Assembly: GCA_029287755.1 (NCBI GenBank)
Contig: JARFQM010000401.1
Span: forward strand, 1-17,140
DNA: 17,140 nt
Source: Desulfofustis sp.
GTDB taxonomy: Bacteria; Desulfobacterota; Desulfobulbia; Desulfobulbales; Desulfocapsaceae
Reading direction: 5' to 3'
This document shows, one piece after another, positions 5,666 to 13,339 of the stretch. The notes below the pieces were generated by a model. The model did not search any database and was not told the DNA's origin. It saw nothing but the letters and a program-made list of their open reading frames with translations. Each line of letters opens with the position of its first letter. Position 1 is the first letter of the stretch. Made by a program: the position numbers and the translations under genes.

Positions 5666-6640
5666 ATGAGAAAGTGGTTATTAGGTATGTGTATTGGTCT
5701 GCTTTTGTGCGGAGGAACCGTTGTCTCCGCCTCGGCGCTGGAAATCGTCCTGGCTATCAGCGCATCGCCGGGGTCAATGCAGTACGTTACCGCGGAAGAG
5801 TTTACCCGCAGGGCCAACGAGTTGCTGGGTGACAAGGCCCAGGTAACATTTTACGGCGCCTCGCAGCTGGGCAAGGACAAGGACCTGATGCAGAAGCTCA
5901 AGCTCGGCACGGTCCACCTGTCCATGCCGTCTTCGATCATGTCTTCCATCGCCTCAGAGGCCGGCTTGTTTGACATGCCGTTTCTGGTCAAGGATCGCGC
6001 CCATCTGAACCGGATCGAGCATGCCATTTTCTGGCCGATGATCCACCCGGCCATCGAAGCCAAAGGCTACCAGGTAATCGGTTTCTGGGAAAACGGGGTT
6101 CGTCATATCACCAACAATGTCAAGCCGATCAACACCCCGGCCGACCTTGCCGGTCTGAAGATAAGGACTCCCAAGTCCACCTGGCGGGTGAAGATGTTCT
6201 CCGCCTGGGGCGCCAACCCGACCCCGATGGCCTTTTCCGAGGTGTTCGTCGGTCTGCAGACCGGGGTTATCGACGGCCAGGAAAATCCCTACACCAACAT
6301 CGCCGGTGCCAAACTCAACGAGGTTCAGAAGTATCTGAGCGTCACCGGTCATGTTTATACCCCCTCTTACCTGACTGCAGGAAAAGACCAGTGGGCTAAG
6401 CTGCCGGAAGATGTCCGCATGATCCTCGAGGACACCGCCCGCAACGTCCAGGGCTGGATGTATGCCACCGGCACCAGTGATGAAATGGCCCTGCGCGGCA
6501 AACTGGCCGAGTCGATGGAGGTCAACGTGGCCGACCGTGCGGCTTTTGTCGAAGCAAGCAAGCCGATCTATGAAGAGTTTGCCAAGGACGTCGCGACCGG
6601 CAAGCAGATGATCGATCTGGCTATGCAGCTGGCTGAATAG
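5666..6640 (+). CDS. dctP: TRAP transporter substrate-binding protein, DctP family
   Basis: A 324-residue periplasmic receptor of a tripartite ATP-independent periplasmic transporter, full length. The signal peptide spans about residues 1-24 (MRKWLLGMCIG, hydrophobic LLLCGG, cleavage motif ASA before Leu25). The DctP fold shows LGKDKDLMQKLKLGTVHLS (about 68-86), FWENGVRHITN with Arg146, and LKIRTPKS with Arg167, the conserved arginine that normally grips the ligand carboxylate, followed by TPMAFSEVFVGLQTGVIDGQ (about 186-205). This supports a carboxylated ligand; the neighbouring kinase and aldolase suggest a sugar acid. GGAGGAG precedes the ATG by 6 nt. It is the first gene of the operon and is followed by a strong hairpin before the permease genes, which would let the receptor be made in excess. 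Confidence 0.95.
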   Translation: MRKWLLGMCIGLLLCGGTVVSASALEIVLAISASPGSMQYVTAEEFTRRANELLGDKAQVTFYGASQLGKDKDLMQKLKLGTVHLSMPSSIMSSIASEAGLFDMPFLVKDRAHLNRIEHAIFWPMIHPAIEAKGYQVIGFWENGVRHITNNVKPINTPADLAGLKIRTPKSTWRVKMFSAWGANPTPMAFSEVFVGLQTGVIDGQENPYTNIAGAKLNEVQKYLSVTGHVYTPSYLTAGKDQWAKLPEDVRMILEDTARNVQGWMYATGTSDEMALRGKLAESMEVNVADRAAFVEASKPIYEEFAKDVATGKQMIDLAMQLAE

Positions 6641-6671
6641 CAGGACCTACTCACCACTATTCGGACAGGTA

Positions 6672-6713
6672 TCCGGCCGACTGGAGACAGTCGGCCGGAC
6701 CTTTTTAAAAAGG
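6672..6713 (+). terminator. Strong hairpin between receptor and permease genes (attenuating terminator)
   Basis: Arms TCCGGCCGACTG (6672-6683) and CAGTCGGCCGGA (6688-6699) form a perfect 12-bp stem with a GAGA tetraloop, followed by CCTTTTT and then the palindromic continuation AAAAAGG. The five-T run makes it an intrinsic terminator of moderate strength or an mRNA 3'-end stabiliser. It starts 31 nt after the receptor stop and ends 29 nt before the DctQ start. Since the downstream genes have no other evident promoter, partial read-through is likely. Confidence 0.75.
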
Positions 6714-6742
6714 TTTTCCCTGCCCGTGTTCCTGGCGCTATC

Positions 6743-7273
6743 ATGCTGAATACTATAAAACGCTGGTTGGAAAGAATCCTGGAGATTGTTTCGATCAGCC
6801 TGCTGATCACCATGGCGGTCATCGTCGTCCTCGCAGTCATCTTTCGATTTCTCGGTAAATCACTGATCTGGTATGACGAGGTGGCCTCGGTTGTCCTGGC
6901 CTGGCTTACCTATTACGGTTCAGCACTTGCCGTAATTAATCGCGGGCATCTGGGTTTTCCCGGTTTGTTCCTGAAGCTGCCGAAACAGCTGAGAGCGGCC
7001 GCGTTCGTTACCGCTGAGACGGTGGTAATCAGTTTCTTTACCCTGGTCGGTTATGCCGGCTGGTACCTGCTCGGCATCTTCGGCGAGGAGACCCTGGTCA
7101 GCCTGAATTGGGTGCCGCTCAGTTTCACCCAGTCGGTAATACCAATCGGCTCGGCTCTGTTCATTATAGCAGAAATTCTCAGCATCCCGGATGCATGGCG
7201 CAAAGCGATGGCCGGGATCGACTACGAGAAGGAAATGATCGACCAGGCGATTGAGGAGGCAAGCCAGTCATGA
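6743..7273 (+). CDS. dctQ: TRAP transporter small permease, DctQ family
   Basis: A 176-residue membrane protein with the four helices of DctQ subunits: about 13-34 (VSISLLITMAVIVVLAVIF), about 43-63 (WYDEVASVVLAWLTYYGSAL), about 85-110 (AAFVTAETVVISFFTLVGY) and about 128-148 (SVIPIGSALFIIAEILSI). The motif LIWYDEVASVVLAWLTYYGS, with the conserved acidic residue after a Trp, is typical, as is the RGHLGF segment. It pairs with the large subunit to form the Na+-driven permease that accepts ligand from the receptor. No clear ribosome binding site precedes ATG 6743. The stop overlaps the start of the large-subunit gene by 4 bp (ATGA), indicating translational coupling. Confidence 0.93.
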   Translation: MLNTIKRWLERILEIVSISLLITMAVIVVLAVIFRFLGKSLIWYDEVASVVLAWLTYYGSALAVINRGHLGFPGLFLKLPKQLRAAAFVTAETVVISFFTLVGYAGWYLLGIFGEETLVSLNWVPLSFTQSVIPIGSALFIIAEILSIPDAWRKAMAGIDYEKEMIDQAIEEASQS

Positions 7274-8553
7274 GCGCAATTCTCCTGATTATCGGGCTAT
7301 TTCTGCTGGTCATGATCAATGTGCCGATTGCGGTCGCGCTCGGTGCGGTGGCCTTGATCGGCATGCTGGTGTCAAAGGGGTTCAGCAGTGTGTACAATGC
7401 CGCGCTGACCATGTTCGACGCCGCTACCAGTTTTCCGCTTCTGGCCATTCCGCTGTTTATCCTGGCCGGCGCATTAATGAATACCACCTCGATTTCTCGT
7501 CGACTTATCAACCTGACCTCGGCGCTTATCGGTTTTGTCCGCGGCGGGCTGGCCATGGTCAATGTCGGGGTGTCGATGTTTTTTGCCGAGATCTCAGGTT
7601 CTGCCGTGGCCGACGTGGCGGCCATAGGATCGGTGCTTATCCCGGCCATGAAAAGGCGTCGTTATACGCCTGAATTGTCCGCTGCGGTTACCTCGTCGTC
7701 GGCCTCGATCGCCATCATCATTCCGCCCTCGATCGCCATGATCCTCTATGGTGCGTTGTCCGACACTTCGATAGTACAGTTGTTCGTCGCCGGCATCATA
7801 CCGGGCGTGCTCGGCGGCTTCTCGATGATGGGGCTCTGCTACTGGTACGCGGTGCGTTACGATCTGCCGCGGGAGGAGGCATTTTCCCTGCGCAAGCTGT
7901 GGGTTGCTTTCAAAGAGGCGGGCTGGGCCCTGACTCTGCCGGTGATAATTCTGGGGGGCATTTTCGGCGGCATTGTTACCGCCACCGAAGGCGCCGGTCT
8001 AGCCGTAGTCGCAGCGCTTTTCATCGGCGGCGTTATTTACCGGGAAATAAACTGGAAGCACCTGCGCAAGGCGATGATCGAAGGAGTTACCCAGACCGCG
8101 GTGGTCATGCTGCTGGTCGCCACCTCGGCGGTACTCGGGCTCTATCTCACTGAGATACAGGTGCCGCAGAACTTTGCCAAGTGGGTGATCGGCTTTACAA
8201 GCAACAAATTGATGGTGCTGGCCATGCTCAACGTGATGTTGTTCGTGGTCGGCATGTTCCTGCACGGGGCGGCGGCGATTATCCTGATTGTACCGATTGT
8301 CATGCCGCTTGTGAACCAGATCGGCATCAACCCGATCCAGTTCGGACTGATCATGACCCTCAACATCGCCATCGGGCAGCAGACGCCGCCGGTGGCGAGC
8401 GTGCTGGTCACTTCCTGCTCGATCGCCAAGACCGATATCTGGGAGACCACCAAGGTCAACATTCCCTTTATTGGAGTACTGGTCTTTGTACTGTTACTGG
8501 TCACCTATTTTCCGCCGGTCTCCTTGACGCTGGTAAACCTGTTTTACGGATAG
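7270..8553 (+). CDS. dctM: TRAP transporter large permease, DctM family
   Basis: A 427-residue polytopic protein with about 11-12 hydrophobic segments, standard for DctM, the ion-coupled translocation subunit. Family motifs include MINVPIAVALGAVALIGML at the N-terminus, FPLLAIPLFILAGALMNTT (about 57-75), FAEISGSAVADVAAIGSVLI (about 105-124), the SSASIAIIIPPSIAMILYG scaffold (about 141-159), a second half-repeat around GGIVTATEGAGLAVVAALFI, and near the end IAIGQQTPPVASVLVTSC. It overlaps the small-permease gene by 4 bp and is followed by the PdxA-like gene after 5 nt, so transport and metabolism genes are co-transcribed. Intact. Confidence 0.95.
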   Translation: MSAILLIIGLFLLVMINVPIAVALGAVALIGMLVSKGFSSVYNAALTMFDAATSFPLLAIPLFILAGALMNTTSISRRLINLTSALIGFVRGGLAMVNVGVSMFFAEISGSAVADVAAIGSVLIPAMKRRRYTPELSAAVTSSSASIAIIIPPSIAMILYGALSDTSIVQLFVAGIIPGVLGGFSMMGLCYWYAVRYDLPREEAFSLRKLWVAFKEAGWALTLPVIILGGIFGGIVTATEGAGLAVVAALFIGGVIYREINWKHLRKAMIEGVTQTAVVMLLVATSAVLGLYLTEIQVPQNFAKWVIGFTSNKLMVLAMLNVMLFVVGMFLHGAAAIILIVPIVMPLVNQIGINPIQFGLIMTLNIAIGQQTPPVASVLVTSCSIAKTDIWETTKVNIPFIGVLVFVLLLVTYFPPVSLTLVNLFYG

Positions 8554-8558
8554 AGCTT

Positions 8559-9554
8559 ATGAATGTGAGTGAAAAGCCCAGAGTTGCTCTGGTGTTGGGG
8601 GATCCGAACGGCATCGGCCCGGAATTGGCGGCCAAACTGGTGGCCGAGCAGGAGACCTCAAAAAGAGCCCGCCTGGTTATCGTCGCCGATAAACAAGTGC
8701 TCGATGAAGGCATGAGAGTGGCCGGAGTGCACTTCGATTACAAAACCGCAGATGACGGCAGCGCAGATTTGTTCACCGACGACACTCCGGTGCTGCTTAC
8801 CAGACCGGTGTACGAGGGTGATGCAGGTGAGAAGGGGCAGGTGTCCAAGATTGCGGGAAAGTATCAGCTCGACTGTCTTACCAAAGGCATCCACCTGTGC
8901 CTGCAGGGAGTGGTTGACTGCCTGTGCTTTGCGCCGCTCAACAAGGAGGCAATGCACCTCGCCGGTCTAAAACACGAAGACGAGTCGGGGTTGTTTCTCG
9001 ATCTCTTGGACCATAAAGGCGATTTTGGTCTTCTCAACACGCTTGGTAACCTGTGGACCTCGCGTGCCACCTCGCATGTCTCGCACCGCCAGGTGAGCGA
9101 ACTGCTGAACGAGGAGTCCATTTTGACCGCCGCCAGGGTTCTCGACAAGGCCTTGCGAGCAAGTGGCAACGACGATCCCCAGATTGCCGTTGCCGGCCTC
9201 AATCCCCATGCCGGAGACGGCGGCATGTTCGGCACTGAGGAGATAGACATCATCGAACCAGCAGTCCGGAAGGCCCAGCAGGAAGGGATAAACGTTTCGG
9301 GACCGTTTCCTCCCGATACGATTTTTCTGATGGGCAGAGACGGAAAATACGATGCGGTTGTGACCATGTATCACGACCAGGGCCAGATCGCCATGAAGCT
9401 CATGGGCTTCGACCATGGCGTCACCGTGCATGCAGGACTGGACTATCCGGTTACCACCTCGGCGCATGGCTCGGCCTATGACATTGCCGGTCAGGGGATC
9501 GCCAATGTCAGGGCACTGAGAGAGGCCTTTCTGCTTGCCTGCTCAATGTCCTAG
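8559..9554 (+). CDS. PdxA-family NAD-dependent oxidative decarboxylase (PdxA2-like)
   Basis: A 331-residue protein of the PdxA family, similar in length to E. coli PdxA. PdxA oxidises 4-phosphohydroxy-L-threonine; PdxA2 paralogues in catabolic clusters oxidise and decarboxylate 4-phospho-D-threonate or 4-phospho-D-erythronate to dihydroxyacetone phosphate and CO2. Visible features: LGDPNGIGPEL (13-23), FAPLNKEAM (124-132), candidate metal ligands His139 (LKHEDES), His217 (LNPHAGDGGMFG) and His272 (MYHDQGQIAMK), and TSAHGSAYDIAGQG (300-313). The N-terminal metal segment differs from the GHTE of biosynthetic PdxA. Its place inside a TRAP/kinase/aldolase operon favours the catabolic role. ATG 8559 begins 5 nt after the DctM stop. 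The true substrate, phosphorylated or not, is uncertain; TphB-type diol dehydrogenases belong to the same family. Confidence 0.85.
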   Translation: MNVSEKPRVALVLGDPNGIGPELAAKLVAEQETSKRARLVIVADKQVLDEGMRVAGVHFDYKTADDGSADLFTDDTPVLLTRPVYEGDAGEKGQVSKIAGKYQLDCLTKGIHLCLQGVVDCLCFAPLNKEAMHLAGLKHEDESGLFLDLLDHKGDFGLLNTLGNLWTSRATSHVSHRQVSELLNEESILTAARVLDKALRASGNDDPQIAVAGLNPHAGDGGMFGTEEIDIIEPAVRKAQQEGINVSGPFPPDTIFLMGRDGKYDAVVTMYHDQGQIAMKLMGFDHGVTVHAGLDYPVTTSAHGSAYDIAGQGIANVRALREAFLLACSMS

Positions 9555-9589
9555 CCTGGGCCGGCAAAAGAGGTTTTTGGGGGGAGCGC

Positions 9590-10477
9590 ATGAGAGAACG
9601 TATCGGTTTTGTCGGTCTGGGAATGATGGGCCACGGTATGGCCGCCAATATCCTGAAAAACGGCTATCCGCTCAAGGCTCTGGCCCACCGCAATCGCACG
9701 CCGCTGGAGGATCTGCTCAGCCACGGGGCTACGGAAGCCGCCTCAATGGAAGAACTCGTGTCGGCAAGCGATGTCGTCTTCTTCTGTGTAACCGGCGCAC
9801 CTCAGGTCGAAGATCTTGTTTATCGAAAAAATGGAGTGATCAATCACTGCAGACCGGGCTTTATCCTGGTCGACTGCACTACCAGCAATCCGAATTTAAG
9901 CAGACGCATTAGCGAAGATCTGGGTGCTGCAGGGGCACATTTCGTCGATGCTCCTGTGACCAGGGCCCCGAAGGACGCTGAAGCGGGGCGGCTCAACAGT
10001 CTGGTGGGAGCGGAGAACCCGATATTTGAGCGGATCGAACCGCTTCTCGCCTGCTATTCTGAACACATCGTCCATTTCGGTCCGCCAGGTGCCGGCCACA
10101 GCGCCAAATTGATCAACAACTTCATCTCCTGCGGCTATACGGCCCTTATTGCCGAGGGCATCAGCCTCTGCTTCAAGGCGGGAGTCGATGCCAGGGCGCT
10201 CTATGAGGTTATGTCCGCGGGAGGTGCCGACAGCGGCGTGTTGCGAAAAATGGTTCCGCCGCTGTTGCAGGGCGATCTCACCGGCCACAAATTTACCTTG
10301 AACAATGCCTGCAAGGACGTCGGCTATTTCAAGGAATTTGCCGACGGCTTTGGCTTTGAGAGCTATCTGGCGGAATCGTTGCTCACCACCTACAGGGCTG
10401 CAGTCGAGGCTGGGCTGGGTGAGAAAATGATGGCTTCTCTGGTGCACCTGCACGGCACCATTCCACCACATAAATAA
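9590..10477 (+). CDS. NAD(P)-dependent beta-hydroxyacid dehydrogenase family protein (LtnD/GarR/HIBADH-like)
   Basis: A 295-residue oxidoreductase of the 3-hydroxyisobutyrate/tartronate-semialdehyde family. The N-terminal Rossmann motif is GFVGLGMMGHGMA (6-18); the substrate motifs are VDCTTSNPNLSRR (94-106) and DAPVTRAPKDAEAG (120-133); the catalytic helix is GAGHSAKLINN with Lys173 and Asn177. In most relatives the second motif is DAPVSGGxxGAxxG, so the substrate loop is altered here. Known catabolic relatives oxidise L-threonate or D-erythronate at C2 or C3 (LtnD, DenD), which suits the operon. GGGGGAG stands just upstream of the ATG; the gap to the PdxA-like gene is 35 nt and to the racemase-like gene 15 nt. 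The reaction is inferred from family and context; the cofactor choice is not determined. Confidence 0.9.
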   Translation: MRERIGFVGLGMMGHGMAANILKNGYPLKALAHRNRTPLEDLLSHGATEAASMEELVSASDVVFFCVTGAPQVEDLVYRKNGVINHCRPGFILVDCTTSNPNLSRRISEDLGAAGAHFVDAPVTRAPKDAEAGRLNSLVGAENPIFERIEPLLACYSEHIVHFGPPGAGHSAKLINNFISCGYTALIAEGISLCFKAGVDARALYEVMSAGGADSGVLRKMVPPLLQGDLTGHKFTLNNACKDVGYFKEFADGFGFESYLAESLLTTYRAAVEAGLGEKMMASLVHLHGTIPPHK

Positions 10478-10492
10478 TCGCTGGAGGCGCCT

Positions 10493-11152
10493 ATGAGCAT
10501 GGTCGGAGTTGTCCATACGACCCGTCTGGTTATCGATCCAGTGCACCGGTCGATCAGTGATTCCGCGGCAGAGCTGCAAATCAATCATGTGCTCGATGAA
10601 GGTATTCTGAGGAAGCTGGCGGCGCTGGGCACGATCACTTCCGAAATCACCGATTGGCTGACCAGAATGGTGGCCTCGACCGAAGAAATTGGTGCCGATC
10701 TCGCCGTGGTCAGCTGTTCCTCATTATCTCCCTGTGTGAATGAAGTTCGCCGCCGAGTTAAAATTCCAGTGCTCAAAGTTGATGAGCCGATGGCGGAGTA
10801 TGCCGTGCATCACGCTGAGCGCATAGGTTTGATAATGACCAACCCGACCACCGAGATGCCGTCTCAAATGCTCTTTTCAGAAGTTACCCAGAGGCTGAAG
10901 AGCAGGGCGGTACTGATACCTGAATTGTGCCCGGAAGCCTTTGCCAAACTTACTCGGGGTGATATCGAGGGGCATGATCGGGAAGTGGTTGAGGCCATTG
11001 AGAGGATGTTCGACCGGGTTGATCTAATCATGCTGGCCCAGATCTCCATTGCCCGGGTGCGGGATAAGCTGGCCCCACGCGTGGCAGGACGGGTTCTCTC
11101 CAGCCTCGATTTTATCGGCCCGCGGCTCAGCCTACTGCTCAAAGATTCCTGA
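10493..11152 (+). CDS. Asp/Glu/hydantoin racemase-fold protein lacking the second catalytic cysteine
   Basis: A 219-residue protein with the two-domain Asp/Glu racemase fold. The first domain has the cysteine loop AVVSCSSLSPC (71-81; Cys75 at the family catalytic position), then IPVLKVDEPMAEYAV (91-105). The second begins with RIGLIMTNPTTEMPSQML (110-127). Where two-base racemases have the second Cys (LGCTH-like motif), this protein has LIMLAQISIARV (178-189), so Ala182 stands at that position. It therefore cannot work by the classic two-cysteine mechanism and may be an isomerase, decarboxylase-like or lyase variant, or a one-sided epimerase. TGGAGG precedes the ATG. In the operon it sits between the dehydrogenase and the kinase, where an isomerisation step would be expected. 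Function is inferred only. Confidence 0.8.
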   Translation: MSMVGVVHTTRLVIDPVHRSISDSAAELQINHVLDEGILRKLAALGTITSEITDWLTRMVASTEEIGADLAVVSCSSLSPCVNEVRRRVKIPVLKVDEPMAEYAVHHAERIGLIMTNPTTEMPSQMLFSEVTQRLKSRAVLIPELCPEAFAKLTRGDIEGHDREVVEAIERMFDRVDLIMLAQISIARVRDKLAPRVAGRVLSSLDFIGPRLSLLLKDS

Positions 11153-11193
11153 GTTTATAATCACTTCTGTCATCCCTTTTGAGGACCATACCA

Positions 11194-12753
11194 ATGAGCG
11201 AAGGCTTCTTGCTGCTTGGAATTGACATAGGCGGAACCGGCACCAAGGCCGGTGTGTTCGATCTAGACGGAACGCTTATTGGTTCAGGCTACGGCGAGTA
11301 CCAGATGATCAGCACCGTTCCGGGTCAGGCAGAGCATGATGCGGAGCTCTGGTGGCAGGCAACCGTCAAGGCAGTAAGAGCTTCGCTCCAGGGGGTTGAC
11401 CCCGCACACATCAAGGCCATTGGCGTGGGCTGTACCAACGGGCTGATCGCTGTCGATGACCAGGCCAAACCGATTCGACCGGCGATTATGCTCTGGGATC
11501 AGCGGGCCCTGCCCGAGGTCGAGCGCATCAAAGAGCAGCTGGGGGCGGAGACGGTGTTTTCGATAACCGGTAATCCCCTTGCCCCCGGCGCCTATTCGCT
11601 GCCGACCCTGCTGTGGCTTAAACACCATGAGCCGGACTCGTACGAGGCCGCCCATAAACTGATGGTACCCGGCGGCTACCTGGTGGCCCGTTTGACCGGG
11701 GAGTTCACCATCGACCACTCCCGCGCCTCCACCACGCTGCTCTTTGATATCCGCAGACGTCGATGGCATACCCCATTTTTAAAAGGGCTCGACATCGATG
11801 AAGCAAAACTGCCCAGGCCCGTGGCCTGCGACGAAGTTGTCGGTAACGTCACCGCTGAAGCGGCGAAATTGACCGGCCTTGCCCCCGGCACCCCGGTGGT
11901 CGGCGGATGCATGGACACCATCGGGGCCTCCCTGGGGACCGGTGTCCTGGATGAAGGCCAATGCTTTATCATCATGGGAACGGCAGCCAGGGTTGCCGGA
12001 CCGGTGCGGACAGACCGCTTTGATCAGCGCTTCATGAATTGCACCCATCTCAGTACCGACTGCTACCAGTATATCGGCGCCATCAACGGCGTCGGCTCGA
12101 CTCTGCGCTGGGTGAGGGACAATTTCGGGCACCAGGAACAGCAGGAAGCCGAGCGCAGTGGCGAAAACGTCTACGATCTGATAACCGCCCAGGCGGCCGC
12201 CTCTCCCCCGGGCTCCAAGGGGCTGCTCTTTCTGCCCTATCTCGCCGGAGAACGCACGCCCATCTGGGACCCCTACGCCCGCGGGGTGTTTTTCGGGGTC
12301 ACTCTGGGCCATAACCGCGGAGATTTCTTCAACTCGGTGCTGGAGGGTGCGGCGTTTGCCATCAGGCATGTGGTCGAGTTGCTGGAGCAGGATATGGAGC
12401 TGACGATCAACGATCTGCACATTGGCGGTGCGGCGGCGTCGAGCCGCGTCTGGAACCAGATTATTGCCAACATGGTGAACAAAAGAGTCGTCAGTCTCAC
12501 CCAGAGCCACACCGAGGTGCTCGGCGCCGCCTTACTGGCCGGGGTCGGGCTCGGACTCTACGGGGACTACCACGAGGCGGTGGCGAAGACAGTGGTTACC
12601 GGCGCAGCCTTCGAGCCGGATTATAACGCGCATCAGACCTACTCAAAACTTTTTCCCATGTATAAGCAGCTCTATCAGGACACAAAACATCATTTCCGCC
12701 AGCTCGTAAAACTGGATCTTCCCCAGGGCTGGGTACGCAAAGGTGGCCGCTAA
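11194..12753 (+). CDS. FGGY-family carbohydrate kinase (xylulokinase-like)
   Basis: A 519-residue sugar kinase with both ribonuclease-H-like domains. Visible: phosphate-binding loop GIDIGGTGTKAGVFDLDG (9-26), VGCTNGLI (78-85), the sugar-contact motif MLWDQRAL (99-106, compare WxDxR of xylulokinases), catalytic Asp241 in GGCMDTIGASLGTG, and the C-terminal adenine region LHIGGAAASSRVWNQIIANM (about 408-427). It transfers phosphate from ATP to a polyol, ketose or possibly sugar acid. ATG 11194 is chosen because GAGGA lies 8 nt before it; the in-frame codon at 11179 lacks a site. The stop shares a base with the start of the aldolase gene (TAATG), indicating coupled synthesis. In comparable acid-sugar operons the kinase is DUF1537, so an FGGY enzyme here is unusual. 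The exact substrate is unknown. Confidence 0.92.
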   Translation: MSEGFLLLGIDIGGTGTKAGVFDLDGTLIGSGYGEYQMISTVPGQAEHDAELWWQATVKAVRASLQGVDPAHIKAIGVGCTNGLIAVDDQAKPIRPAIMLWDQRALPEVERIKEQLGAETVFSITGNPLAPGAYSLPTLLWLKHHEPDSYEAAHKLMVPGGYLVARLTGEFTIDHSRASTTLLFDIRRRRWHTPFLKGLDIDEAKLPRPVACDEVVGNVTAEAAKLTGLAPGTPVVGGCMDTIGASLGTGVLDEGQCFIIMGTAARVAGPVRTDRFDQRFMNCTHLSTDCYQYIGAINGVGSTLRWVRDNFGHQEQQEAERSGENVYDLITAQAAASPPGSKGLLFLPYLAGERTPIWDPYARGVFFGVTLGHNRGDFFNSVLEGAAFAIRHVVELLEQDMELTINDLHIGGAAASSRVWNQIIANMVNKRVVSLTQSHTEVLGAALLAGVGLGLYGDYHEAVAKTVVTGAAFEPDYNAHQTYSKLFPMYKQLYQDTKHHFRQLVKLDLPQGWVRKGGR

Positions 12754-13334
12754 TGACCAACGATGACCTCAAACAGATACTGATCGATTACGCCCGGCGC
12801 ACCTATGATCGCGGCCTGGTCGGCGGCACGGGCGGTAACTTCAGCGCCAGACTGACCGATGGCCGCATGGCGATCACCGCCTCGGGGCTGAACCTGGGCG
12901 ATACCTCGATGGAAAACCTCATCGAGATGGATATCAGCACCTATAAATACCGACCGAAGGGTCCTTATGTACCGTCCAAGGAGTACCTGTTTCACGCCGA
13001 CATCCTGCGGCTGAGGCCAGATGTCGGGGCCGTGCTCCATATACACCCGCCCTATGCCACCACTTTTGCAGTGCTGAAGCGGGATATCCCCATGGTCACC
13101 GATGCGGCCTTCAAACAGCCGCCCATGCCCCGGGTGGAGTTTCAGCCGTCCGGGACAACGGAACTGCAGGCCAATGTGGTCAGGGCCATCAACTCCAATC
13201 CGGGCTGCAAAGTATTGCTGCTGGAGCAGCACGGCATCATCTGCCTCGGCGAGGATATCAGGTGGGCCTATGATATCGCCGACCTCACCGAAGAACTGGC
13301 CCGCATCGCCTATCTGACTGAGACACTCAGATAA
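12753..13334 (+). CDS. Class II aldolase/adducin-domain protein (FucA/OtnC-like)
   Basis: A 193-residue zinc-dependent aldolase-family enzyme, somewhat short but complete. Landmarks match FucA in order and position: GTGGNFSARL (25-34) phosphate loop, TASGLNLGD (42-50), the catalytic Glu77 in PSKEYLFH, zinc ligands His96 and His98 in VLHIHPPYATTFA, and His160 in LLLEQHGIICLGED. The family cleaves phosphorylated ketoses to dihydroxyacetone phosphate and an aldehyde; the OtnC branch decarboxylates 3-oxo-tetronate 4-phosphate to the same product. As last gene of the operon, directly coupled to the kinase, it most likely acts on the kinase product. Aldol cleavage and decarboxylation cannot be separated from sequence. 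No intrinsic terminator is seen after it; a minus-strand frame ends 5 bp beyond. Confidence 0.92.
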   Translation: MTNDDLKQILIDYARRTYDRGLVGGTGGNFSARLTDGRMAITASGLNLGDTSMENLIEMDISTYKYRPKGPYVPSKEYLFHADILRLRPDVGAVLHIHPPYATTFAVLKRDIPMVTDAAFKQPPMPRVEFQPSGTTELQANVVRAINSNPGCKVLLLEQHGIICLGEDIRWAYDIADLTEELARIAYLTETLR

Positions 13335-13339
13335 ACAGC

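Noticed and set aside
8181..8558. Upstream extension of the PdxA-like frame into the DctM gene
   Set aside because: The sequence before ATG 8559 is an out-of-frame reading of DctM and has no PdxA character; PdxA proteins begin near VALVLGDPNGIG.
11779..12510. 243-codon minus-strand frame inside the kinase gene
   Set aside because: Shadow of an intact FGGY kinase; no ribosome binding site or domain.
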